This document shows positions 1 through 5,595 of a DNA stretch of 6,223 nt, piece by piece. The stretch's first letter is position 1; each line of letters opens with the position of its first letter. The translations under genes were made by a program, and so were the position numbers. Source of the stretch: JBBQSN01 sp038213835 (lineage in GTDB: Bacteria; Actinomycetota; Actinomycetes; Actinomycetales; CAWJMD01); NCBI GenBank assembly GCA_038213835.1, contig JBBQSN010000181.1:1-6223 (forward strand), given 5' to 3'. The notes beneath the pieces are model-generated. The model ran no database searches and had not been told where the DNA came from. It worked only from the letters and a program-made list of their open reading frames with translations.

Positions 1-114
1 GCCCACTGCGCCGGAGAACCGGAGCTGCAGCAGGCCGGCGCCGACGGCCACGGCGACGACGTAGTAGGCGGTCACCGTGACGGCTCTGGCCGGCTGGTGG
101 TCGGGCAGCTGCAC
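1..114 (-). CDS. N-terminal part of a divergent membrane protein (partial, runs off the left edge)
   Basis: Only the first 38 codons are present. Reading the complement from the GTG at 114 gives MQLPDHQPARAVTVTAYYVV followed by a hydrophobic, Ala/Val/Gly/Leu-rich stretch. Residues 12-31 make a likely first transmembrane helix after a short N-terminus with a single Arg. The start is supported by a GAGGAG Shine-Dalgarno sequence (complement of 120-125) five bases upstream of the GTG, and the frame stays open to base 1. Too little is visible to name a family; a transporter or a small integral membrane protein are both possible. It is divergent from the monooxygenase operon across 218 bases. That arrangement is common for an uptake or efflux gene regulated together with a catabolic operon, but this is inference only. 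Confidence 0.6.
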   Translation of the reverse strand, partial: MQLPDHQPARAVTVTAYYVVAVAVGAGLLQLRFSGAVG

Positions 115-223
115 TGGGGCTCCTCGTACGGGGGTGGGAACGGGACCAGTCTTGCTGCTCGTCGGCCGCGGCGCACCGCAGGGGTCGAGCGCCGACCTGT
201 CGCGGAGGCAACATTCGTGTCAC

Positions 224-245
224 CTGTCAACAACACCGTTGACAG
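224..245. promoter_or_regulatory. Perfect inverted repeat, candidate repressor operator
   Basis: CTGTCAAC at 224-231 and GTTGACAG at 238-245 are exact reverse complements separated by six bases, a 22-bp dyad with 14 bp between half-site centres. The spacing suits a dimeric winged-helix or TetR-type regulator. It lies in the divergent intergenic region, and its right arm contains the -35 box TTGACA of the rightward promoter, so a bound protein would block RNA polymerase. The left arm supplies a mirror-image TTGACA on the minus strand, but no convincing -10 follows it there. CTGTC also occurs at 197-201. The cognate regulator is not proven; the MarR protein encoded at 5092-5595 is the only regulator gene in the window. 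Confidence 0.6.
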
Positions 246-268
246 TCCGGGGCGCGGCTGGGCAGGGT
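239..268 (+). promoter_or_regulatory. Predicted sigma70-type promoter of the monooxygenase operon
   Basis: A consensus -35 box TTGACA (239-244) is followed after 18 bases by CAGGGT (263-268), which keeps the A at position 2 and the T at position 6 of the actinobacterial -10 pattern TANNNT. Transcription would begin near 274-277, leaving an untranslated leader of roughly 55-60 bases before the GTG at 333. The -35 is inside the inverted repeat, consistent with negative control. The -10 is imperfect, so the exact start site is uncertain. Confidence 0.5.
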
Positions 269-289
269 GTGACGGGTCCGAGTGTGACG
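267..289. repeat. GTGTGACG direct repeat near the predicted transcription start
   Basis: GTGTGACG occurs at 267-274 and again at 282-289, 15 bases apart start to start. The first copy overlaps the end of the predicted -10 box and the second lies just past the predicted transcription start. It could be a second regulator site, but it is short and may be chance in G-rich DNA. Confidence 0.3.
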
Positions 290-332
290 CGGGCCACGGC
301 TCGGCGCACCTGAGAACGTCGAAGGAGAACCG

Positions 333-1526
333 GTGTCCAAGATGCGCTTCGGGGCGTTCGTGCCCCCCCACCACGTGCCCACCAACCAGAACATCACCTA
401 CTCGATCCAGCGCGACACCGAGCTCGTGCAGCACCTGGACACGCTGGGCTTCGACGAGGCGTGGTTCGGCGAGCACCACTCGGGCGGGGTCGAGCCGATC
501 GGCGACCCGATGATGTACATCGCCCACGTCGCGCAGGTCACCCGGCGCATCAAGCTCGGCACCGGTGTCGTGTCCCTGCCCTACCACAACCCCCTGTGGG
601 TGGCCGACCGCTTCGTGCTGCTGGACCACCTCACCCGAGGCCGGGCCATGCTCGGCGTCGGCCCGGGGGCGCTGGCCACCGACGCCAAGATGATCGGCCT
701 GGAGCCGGCCACCCTGCGGGAGAACCTCGAGACAGATGTCGACGTCCTCATGCAGCTGCTGACCACCGACGAGCCGGTCTCGATCAAGACCGACCGCTAC
801 ACCCTCGACGAGGCCCGTCTGCAGCTCGACAACTTCACCCACCCCTACCCCGAGGTGGCCACGGCCGCGATCGTCTCGCCGTCCGGGCCGCGCCTGGTCG
901 GCAAGCACGGGCTCGGCATGATCTCGATCGGTGCCACCCTCACGGCAGAGGGCTTCGACGCGCTCGGCTACCACTGGGACGTCGTCGAGGAGCAGGCCGC
1001 GAAGTACGGGCGGACGGCCGACCGCGACAGCTGGCGGCTGGTCGGGATGATGCACCTCGCGGACACCAAGGACCAGGCGATCGAGGACGTGAAGTACGGC
1101 CTCTCGGCCTTCTGCGACTACCTCCAGCACACCGCCTCGACGCCGCAGATGCAGGTCACCGGGACCGACTTCAAGGGCCACCTCGACTGGGTGCTGGACG
1201 GGGGCGTCGGGGTCATCGGCACCTACAAGGAGGCCATCGACCAGATCGAGCGGCTCTGGACGCAGTCCGACGGGGGCTTCGGCTGCTACCTCAACTTCGA
1301 CCACAACTGGGCGGACTTCGCGGCCAAGAAGCACAACTACCACCTGTTCGCCAACCACGTCATGCCGCACTTCCAGTCGGGCAACAAGAAGGTGCGCTCC
1401 AGCGAGCAGGCCCTGCGTGCCGTGCGCGACCCGCTCGCCGCGGCCCAGTGGGAGGCGATCCAGGCCTTCACCGAGAAGCACGCCGCCGAGCGCGGTGTCC
1501 CCTCGGTCGGCGCGACCTCGAGCTGA
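333..1526 (+). CDS. LLM-class FMN-dependent monooxygenase (LimB / bacterial luciferase-like)
   Basis: A 397-residue cytosolic TIM-barrel flavin monooxygenase that would use FMNH2 and O2 to oxygenate a small organic substrate. Luciferase-like family marks are the N-terminal RFGAFVPP strand (5-12), the LGFDEAWFGEHHSGG segment (38-52) with the EHH motif at 47-49, GTGVVSLPYHNPLWVADR (76-93), and GVGPG (108-112). The GTGVVSLPYHNP signature and the length are like limonene 1,2-monooxygenase (LimB) and related two-component enzymes. No reductase domain is present, so it needs FMNH2 from a partner, presumably the flavin reductase encoded next. The GTG start at 333 has AAGGAG (322-327) five bases upstream. 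It is the first gene of the operon, behind the promoter and inverted repeat. Family assignment is firm; the substrate is unknown, and a terpenoid or cyclic ketone is only a guess from the LimB-like sequence. Confidence 0.93.
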   Translation: MSKMRFGAFVPPHHVPTNQNITYSIQRDTELVQHLDTLGFDEAWFGEHHSGGVEPIGDPMMYIAHVAQVTRRIKLGTGVVSLPYHNPLWVADRFVLLDHLTRGRAMLGVGPGALATDAKMIGLEPATLRENLETDVDVLMQLLTTDEPVSIKTDRYTLDEARLQLDNFTHPYPEVATAAIVSPSGPRLVGKHGLGMISIGATLTAEGFDALGYHWDVVEEQAAKYGRTADRDSWRLVGMMHLADTKDQAIEDVKYGLSAFCDYLQHTASTPQMQVTGTDFKGHLDWVLDGGVGVIGTYKEAIDQIERLWTQSDGGFGCYLNFDHNWADFAAKKHNYHLFANHVMPHFQSGNKKVRSSEQALRAVRDPLAAAQWEAIQAFTEKHAAERGVPSVGATSS

Positions 1527-1530
1527 CGGC

Positions 1531-1560
1531 GGGGCCGGGACGTCTCGGCGTCCCGGCCCC
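1531..1560 (+). terminator. Perfect 12-bp hairpin between monooxygenase and reductase genes
   Basis: GGGGCCGGGACG (1531-1542) and CGTCCCGGCCCC (1549-1560) pair perfectly around a six-base loop, TCTCGG, starting five bases after the monooxygenase stop. Eleven of the 12 pairs are G-C. No T-run follows, so it is not a classical intrinsic terminator. In actinobacteria such stems often act as weak or partial terminators or as 3' end stabilisers. Here it would make a monooxygenase-only transcript plus read-through into the downstream genes. No clear promoter is visible between it and the next start. Confidence 0.65.
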
Positions 1561-1580
1561 CTGCTCACCCCTACGTGGAC

Positions 1581-1584
1581 GGAG
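1581..1584 (+). promoter_or_regulatory. Ribosome binding site that decides the reductase start
   Basis: GGAG at 1581-1584 lies five bases before the GTG at 1590. The in-frame GTG at 1575, which would give five extra residues, has no purine-rich site before it and overlaps this one. The downstream GTG is therefore the better start. Confidence 0.6.
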
Positions 1585-1589
1585 ACGAC

Positions 1590-2813
1590 GTGACGCAGGA
1601 CGTGGCCCCCCCGCTGGCCGGGGCGTCGACCGGGATCGAGCCGCGCTGGTTCCGGCACGTGCTCGGCCACTTCCCGACCGGTGTCGTGGTGGCGTCCGCC
1701 ATCGGCACCGACGGCGCCCCGGTGGGGATGGCCGTCGGCTCCTTCACCTCGGTCTCGCTCGACCCGCCCCTGGTGGCCTTCCTGCCGGACAAGAGCTCCT
1801 CGAGCTTCCCGAAGATCCGCGCGGCGGGGTCGTTCTGCATCAACGTCCTCGCCGGTGACCAGGAAGCGGTCTGCCGGTCCTTCGCCGCCCGCGGCGCCGA
1901 CAAGTACGCCGGGGTGTCGTGGCGCCCCGCCCCGAGCACCGGGTCCCCGGTCCTGGACGGGGCCGTGGCCTGGATCGACTGCGAGATCGAGCAGGTGCTC
2001 GAGACCGGGGACCACTACCTCGTGCTCGGGCGCGTCCAGGACCTGGCGACGACCGGGGAGGCCGACCCGCTGCTGTTCTTCCGCGGTGGCTACGGCCGGT
2101 TCACCGCCCTGTCGCGCTCGGCGCCGGCGGAGCCGGACCTGCTGGCGCACCTGCGGGTCATGGACGTCGCGCGCGGGGAGATGGAGCGGCTCGCCACCTC
2201 GTGCGACCTCGAGTGCCTGGCGGTGACGGTCGTCGACGACGAGATCGTCACGCTGGGCAGTGCGGGCAGGTCGTACGGCCAGGAGCAGACCGACCGCATC
2301 GGCCAGCGGGTGCCGTTCGTCCCGCCGCTCGGGGCGCCGTTCGTCGCCTGGGCCGGTCCGGAGGCGTTCTCGCACTGGGTCGCGCGGCTCGGGCCCGACC
2401 TGCGCCCCGGTGACGAGCAGCACTACGCCGAGATGGTGCAGCGCGTCCGCCGGCGGGGCTGGTCGCTCGCGGTGGCCGGCCGGCCGCAGATCGCCCTGGA
2501 GGTCGCCCTCGCCCAGCTGTCCCTGCCGCGGCCGACCGAGCAGGAGCAGGAGGCCGTACGGGCTGCAGCACGACGCGTCGGGACGGCGACCCACGAGCCC
2601 GCCGAGCTCGAGCGGGACGGCGCCTGCCGCGTCCGCAACCTGAGCGCGCCGGTGTTCGACGCCGGGGGCACCGTCGTGCTTGTGCTCACGCTCATCGGCC
2701 TGCCCACGACCTGCTCGGCCCGGGAGCTCGAGGGCTACCGGGACCAGCTCTTGGCGGCGACCGGCCGCCTCACCGCCGCGCTCGGCGGCACCCCCGCCGA
2801 CACCACCACCTAG
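1590..2813 (+). CDS. Flavin reductase fused to an IclR-type effector-binding domain
   Basis: A 407-residue protein with two parts. Residues about 17-172 are a flavin reductase-like (HpaC-type, FMN-binding) domain: RHVLGHFPTGVVV (22-34), GSFTSVSLDPPLV (50-62), SFCINVL (81-87), the GDH motif (140-142) and PLLFFRGGYGRF (160-171). It would reduce FMN with NAD(P)H to feed the monooxygenase. Residues about 183-400 resemble the ligand-binding half of IclR regulators: RVPFVPPLGAPFVAW (240-254) where IclR proteins have the 'PL..TALGKA' region, VRRRGWSLAV (286-295), and SAPVFDAGGTVVLVLTLIG (352-370) followed by a final helix ending TAALGG. No DNA-binding helix-turn-helix is present. By analogy with the C1 reductase of Acinetobacter 4-hydroxyphenylacetate hydroxylase, whose C-terminal MarR-like domain makes it substrate-stimulated, the IclR-like part may sense the substrate. 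That is inference. Start set at 1590 from the Shine-Dalgarno site; 1575 is the alternative. Confidence 0.85.
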   Translation: MTQDVAPPLAGASTGIEPRWFRHVLGHFPTGVVVASAIGTDGAPVGMAVGSFTSVSLDPPLVAFLPDKSSSSFPKIRAAGSFCINVLAGDQEAVCRSFAARGADKYAGVSWRPAPSTGSPVLDGAVAWIDCEIEQVLETGDHYLVLGRVQDLATTGEADPLLFFRGGYGRFTALSRSAPAEPDLLAHLRVMDVARGEMERLATSCDLECLAVTVVDDEIVTLGSAGRSYGQEQTDRIGQRVPFVPPLGAPFVAWAGPEAFSHWVARLGPDLRPGDEQHYAEMVQRVRRRGWSLAVAGRPQIALEVALAQLSLPRPTEQEQEAVRAAARRVGTATHEPAELERDGACRVRNLSAPVFDAGGTVVLVLTLIGLPTTCSARELEGYRDQLLAATGRLTAALGGTPADTTT

Positions 2814-2819
2814 GAGGAG
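2812..2819 (+). promoter_or_regulatory. Strong Shine-Dalgarno overlapping the upstream stop codon
   Basis: AGGAGGAG begins inside the TAG stop of the reductase gene and ends six bases before the ATG at 2826. It includes AGGAGG, the full complement of the 16S rRNA 3' end. The overlap implies translational coupling and probably high SDR expression within the operon. Confidence 0.75.
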
Positions 2820-2825
2820 ACAGCG

Positions 2826-3593
2826 ATGCCCACCCCCACCTTCCGGCTCGACGGCCTGGCTGCCCTGGTCACCGGCGCCGGCAGCGGCATCGGCGCCCGG
2901 CTCGCCGTCGGCCTGGCGGAGTTCGGCGCCGACGTCGGCTGCGTCGACGTCACGAAGGACGGGCTCGACGCGACGGTGGAGGCCGTCGAGGCGACCGGGC
3001 GGCGCGCCCTCGCCCTCCCTGTCGACGTGACGGACGCGGGTGCGCTCGACGGGGCGGTCCGCGACGTCGAGGACGCCCTCGGACCGCTCAAGCTCGCGGT
3101 CAACTGCGCGGGAGTGCACTCCAACGCTCCCGCTGAGGAGATGAGCCGCGAGGTGTGGCAGCGGCTGGTCGACATCAACCTCACCGGCGTCTTCCTGTCC
3201 TGCCAGGCCGAGGGTCGCGCGATGCTCCGCGGCGGCGGGGGCAGCATCGTCAACATCGGGTCGATCAGCGCCACGATCGCGAACCGGGGGCTGAAGCAGG
3301 TGCACTACAACTCGGCCAAGGCCGGCGTCATGCACCTGTCCCGCAGCCTGGCGCTGGAGTGGGCCGACCGCGGCGTCCGGGTCAACGTCGTGAGCCCCGG
3401 CTACACGGCGACGCCGATGGCCAAGCACCCGGACGTCTGGGAGCACGTCAAGCACTACGTCGAGGACATCCCCCTCGGTCGCATGGCGGAGACCGACGAG
3501 CTGGTCGGGCCCGCGGTGTTCCTGCTCAGCGACGCCGGGTCGTACTGCACGGGCATCGAGGTGCTGGTGGACGGCGGTGCCTGCGCATGGTGA
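2826..3593 (+). CDS. Classical short-chain dehydrogenase/reductase
   Basis: A 255-residue Rossmann-fold oxidoreductase, the normal length for a classical SDR. The cofactor-binding motif TGAGSGIG is at 16-23. Asp41 at the end of the second strand favours NAD(H) over NADP(H), and Asp67 (DVTD, 67-70) should contact the adenine. NCAG is at 93-96. The catalytic tetrad is Asn118, Ser148, Tyr161 and Lys165 (YNSAK, 161-165), followed by SPGY (190-193). The tail VLVDGGACAW is typical of sugar-alcohol, secondary-alcohol and carveol/gluconate-type SDRs. No signal peptide or membrane segment is seen. It follows the reductase gene after only 12 bases. It likely interconverts an alcohol and a ketone before or after the monooxygenase step. 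The substrate cannot be read from sequence. Confidence 0.92.
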   Translation: MPTPTFRLDGLAALVTGAGSGIGARLAVGLAEFGADVGCVDVTKDGLDATVEAVEATGRRALALPVDVTDAGALDGAVRDVEDALGPLKLAVNCAGVHSNAPAEEMSREVWQRLVDINLTGVFLSCQAEGRAMLRGGGGSIVNIGSISATIANRGLKQVHYNSAKAGVMHLSRSLALEWADRGVRVNVVSPGYTATPMAKHPDVWEHVKHYVEDIPLGRMAETDELVGPAVFLLSDAGSYCTGIEVLVDGGACAW

Positions 3594-3615
3594 CGGCGAC
3601 CGGCGGGGCACGGCG

Positions 3616-3948
3616 ATGAGGGTCCTCGTGCAGCGTGCCGACGACGGCCTCGGACGGGCCACCGTGCTCGACCTGACGGAGCTCACCGGTCTGGAGGTGC
3701 AGCTGGACCACGTCGACGAGGCGGCCGCCGCCGCGGCGCTGGCTGACGCGGGACTCGGCGTCGTCAGCGACGGCTACGCCTGGCTCGACGTCGAGGCGCT
3801 GCGAGGGGCGGTCCTGGCCGGCGCGCCACCGGAGACGGCGACCGGCTTCGAGGCCATGGTGGCCTACGCCGCCTCGCGCGGCTGGACCAGCGAGGACGGT
3901 CGCCGGCTGCGGGCGCACTGCGAGCCGGTCGGCGGGGCCGGGCCGTGA
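3616..3948 (+). CDS. Uncharacterised 110-residue protein of the monooxygenase operon
   Basis: I do not recognise this protein. It starts MRVLVQRADDGLGRATVLDL, has an alanine-rich helix (34-45, with six Ala in a row), a short strand-like segment GVVSDGYAWLDVEALRG (48-64) and a helical C-terminal half ending GWTSEDGRRLRAHCEP (89-104). It is small, soluble and acidic in the N-terminal half, with one cysteine (Cys102), no signal peptide and no metal-binding cluster. Codon use has the strong third-position GC of its neighbours, which supports a real gene. An in-frame GTG at 3577 would overlap the SDR gene by 17 bases. The ATG at 3616 follows GGGG (3605-3608) at seven bases and leaves a 22-base gap, so I prefer it. 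Its stop overlaps the next start (GTGA), so the two are translationally coupled, suggesting a linked role. Confidence 0.7.
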   Translation: MRVLVQRADDGLGRATVLDLTELTGLEVQLDHVDEAAAAAALADAGLGVVSDGYAWLDVEALRGAVLAGAPPETATGFEAMVAYAASRGWTSEDGRRLRAHCEPVGGAGP

Positions 3949-5054
3949 CCGCGTACGAGGCGAGGGAGGGCCAGGCGCGCTGGCACGCCGCTCCGCTCCA
4001 GGGCCCGGGGCGACCCGGTGCGGGCGCCTCCCTGCGGGTGGAGGCCGCGCTCGCTGCGCTGCGGGAGGGCCGTCTGGTCGTCGTGGTGGACGACGAGGAC
4101 CGCGAGGACGAAGGCGACCTCGTGGGTTCCGCGGAGCTGATGACAGCGGAGCAGATGGCGTTCGTCGTGCGGCACACGGGCGGTGTCGTGTGCGTGGCCA
4201 TGGAGGGTGACCGTCTCGACGACCTGCTCCTGCCGGCGATGGTGGCGGCGAACGAGGACGCGAAGGGGACCGCGTTCACGGTCTCGGTGGACCTGAGGGA
4301 GGGCGTCACGACGGGCATCTCGGCGGCCGACCGCGCGGCGACGGTGCGTGCCCTGGCCGACCCGGTCGCCAAGGCCGACGACTTCGCCCGCCCTGGCCAC
4401 GTCTTCCCGCTGCGAGCTCGGCCCGGTGGCGTGCTCGAGCGCCGGGGCCACACCGAGGCCGCCGTGGACCTCCTGCGGCTGGCCGGGCTGGTCCCCGCGG
4501 GCGTCATCTCCGAGGTGGTGAGCGATGACGGGTCGATGGCCCGCCGGGGGGAGCTCGACCGGTTCGCCGCGGCGCACGGCCTCCCGATGGTGTCGGTGGC
4601 CGACCTCGTCGAGCACCGGCTGCGCCACGAGCCGTCCGTACGGCGCGAGGCGCAGACCCGGCTGCCCACCGGGCACGCCGACTTCGACGCCTACGGCTAC
4701 ACCGGGGTGACCGACGGCGTCGAGCACCTCGCGCTGGTGCTGGGCGACATCGCCGGTGCCCATGACGTGGTCGTCCGCGTGCACGCCGAGTGCCTCGCGG
4801 GGGACGTGCTCCGCTCGCAGGCCTGTGCCTGCGGAGACCGGCTGCAGACCTCACTGAGGCGCATCGCCACTGCCGGGCAGGGGATCCTGGTCTACCTCCG
4901 AGGTCGGCAGGGGTGCAGCTCGGGCCTCCTGGTCGGCGACGTGCTGCGAGACCTGTCGGTCCGCACAGCGCGGGTCGTCACACACGACCCTGGGAGCTGC
5001 TTCGGGCCGGCGGGTCCCCGGCCCTGGACCCCGGCGGACGACGACGCTGCGTGA
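3945..5054 (+). CDS. ribB: 3,4-dihydroxy-2-butanone-4-phosphate synthase fused to a degenerate GTP cyclohydrolase II domain
   Basis: A 369-residue RibBA-type protein. The RibB half (about 30-228) is intact: VVVDDEDREDEGDL (46-59), GTAFTVSVD (108-116), GVTTGISAADR (120-130), RPGHVFPLRARPGGV (149-163), RRGHTEAAVDL (166-176) and SDDGSMAR (193-200). It should make the four-carbon riboflavin precursor from ribulose 5-phosphate. The RibA half (about 235-350) keeps the zinc cysteines 283, 294 and 296, but RCDCG has become ACACG and the HEGRGIG loop reads RQGCSSG (321-327). From GLL (327-329) it jumps almost directly to VLRDLSVRTARVVTHDP (333-349), a segment that in normal RibA comes about 35 residues later. 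The missing piece carries the catalytic Asp and Arg, and the usual C-terminus is also absent. GTP cyclohydrolase activity is therefore unlikely. Start GTG overlaps the upstream stop; residues 1-29 are a non-conserved extension, and GTG at 4038 is a possible alternative. Probably a paralogue boosting FMN supply for the operon. Confidence 0.88.
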   Translation: MTAYEAREGQARWHAAPLQGPGRPGAGASLRVEAALAALREGRLVVVVDDEDREDEGDLVGSAELMTAEQMAFVVRHTGGVVCVAMEGDRLDDLLLPAMVAANEDAKGTAFTVSVDLREGVTTGISAADRAATVRALADPVAKADDFARPGHVFPLRARPGGVLERRGHTEAAVDLLRLAGLVPAGVISEVVSDDGSMARRGELDRFAAAHGLPMVSVADLVEHRLRHEPSVRREAQTRLPTGHADFDAYGYTGVTDGVEHLALVLGDIAGAHDVVVRVHAECLAGDVLRSQACACGDRLQTSLRRIATAGQGILVYLRGRQGCSSGLLVGDVLRDLSVRTARVVTHDPGSCFGPAGPRPWTPADDDAA

Positions 5055-5078
5055 GGCCGATGACGTCGCGGGGGGACT

Positions 5079-5084
5079 TAGGCT
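5079..5084 (+). promoter_or_regulatory. Candidate -10 box for a leaderless marR transcript
   Basis: TAGGCT matches the actinobacterial -10 pattern TANNNT and ends seven bases before the GTG at 5092. That is the spacing expected if transcription starts at the start codon. The marR gene lacks a good Shine-Dalgarno sequence, in keeping with a leaderless mRNA. No clear -35 box is seen in the 37-base gap. Confidence 0.45.
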
Positions 5085-5091
5085 CGGCGGG

Positions 5092-5595
5092 GTGAGCCAG
5101 CGACGACTTCCCCTGGACCCGGTGGAGGAGGCCCGTCGTCAGTGGCGGGCCCACGGGTGGGACGACGCCGCCGACGGGATGGCGGCGGTCACGTCGGTGA
5201 TGCGGGCGCAGCAGATCCTGCTGGCCCGCACCGACGAGGCGCTCAAGCCGCTGGAGCTCACCTTCGCGCGCTACGAGGTGCTCATGATCCTGCGGTTCAG
5301 CCGTACCGGAGCGCTGCCCATGAAGGTCATCGGCAGCCGCCTGCAGGTCCACCCGACGAGCGTCTCGAACGCGGTCGACCGCCTCGAGGCCGCCGGCTTC
5401 GTGGTCCGCGAGCCGCACCCCGCCGACGGTCGGGCGCTGCTCGTCCGGCTGACGGCTGCGGGTCGGGAGACCGCGGAGAAGGCCACGGTGGCGCTGAACG
5501 CCGGCGTGTTCGGCGATCCGGGGGTCCCGGTCGACCAGGTCGAGCCGCTCGTGTCGGTGCTGAGGACGATGCGCCGCAGCGCCGGTGACTTCTAG
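5092..5595 (+). CDS. MarR-family transcriptional regulator
   Basis: A 167-residue winged-helix DNA-binding protein, expected to act as a dimer whose DNA binding is released by a small ligand. Residues 30-72 form the N-terminal dimerisation and lead-in helices (LTFARYEVLMIL, 56-67). The helix-turn-helix is at about 75-102, with recognition helix HPTSVSNAVDRLEAAG (87-102). The wing is VVREPHPADGRALLVRLTAAG (104-124) with the family DGR...V.LT..G pattern. The C-terminal helices complete the dimer. An N-terminal extension of about 25 residues is somewhat longer than usual. It is the only regulator encoded here and ends the plus-strand gene block, so it may control the operon. However, the 224-245 palindrome is not repeated before its own gene, so autoregulation through that site is not supported. 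GTG start, probably leaderless. Its stop overlaps the convergent acyl-CoA dehydrogenase stop. Confidence 0.9.
   Translation: MSQRRLPLDPVEEARRQWRAHGWDDAADGMAAVTSVMRAQQILLARTDEALKPLELTFARYEVLMILRFSRTGALPMKVIGSRLQVHPTSVSNAVDRLEAAGFVVREPHPADGRALLVRLTAAGRETAEKATVALNAGVFGDPGVPVDQVEPLVSVLRTMRRSAGDF

Noticed and set aside
225..230. Minus-strand promoter using the mirror-image TTGACA
   Set aside because: No -10-like hexamer is found 16-19 bases downstream on the minus strand; the sequence there is G/C-rich.
260..300. Possible FMN riboswitch (RFN element) in the leader, because GGGCAGGGTG matches its 5' conserved stretch and the operon contains a ribB-type gene
   Set aside because: The other conserved RFN boxes and the paired-helix layout do not follow, the sequence up to the start codon is too short and unmatched, and the GACAGTCCGG-like stretch lies upstream instead of downstream.
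3577..3579. GTG at 3577 as the start of the 110-residue protein
   Set aside because: It lies inside the end of the SDR gene, has no Shine-Dalgarno site, and adds 13 residues without recognisable structure. The ATG at 3616 is better placed.
72..3686. Uninterrupted 1204-codon minus-strand reading frame antisense to the first operon genes
   Set aside because: It is antisense to four genes with clear family motifs, and its translation is Arg/Gly/Ala/Val-rich with no recognisable domain. Long stop-free antisense frames are expected in DNA this GC-rich.
5062..5067. GACGTC palindrome as a MarR operator before the regulator gene
   Set aside because: It is only six bases with no extension of symmetry, and such short palindromes are common in GC-rich sequence.
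4902..5095. Frameshift explaining the short GTP cyclohydrolase II domain
   Set aside because: The segments before and after the gap are both recognisable in the same frame, the other two forward frames show no RibA-like sequence, and only 37 bases separate the stop from the next gene. An internal deletion fits better.
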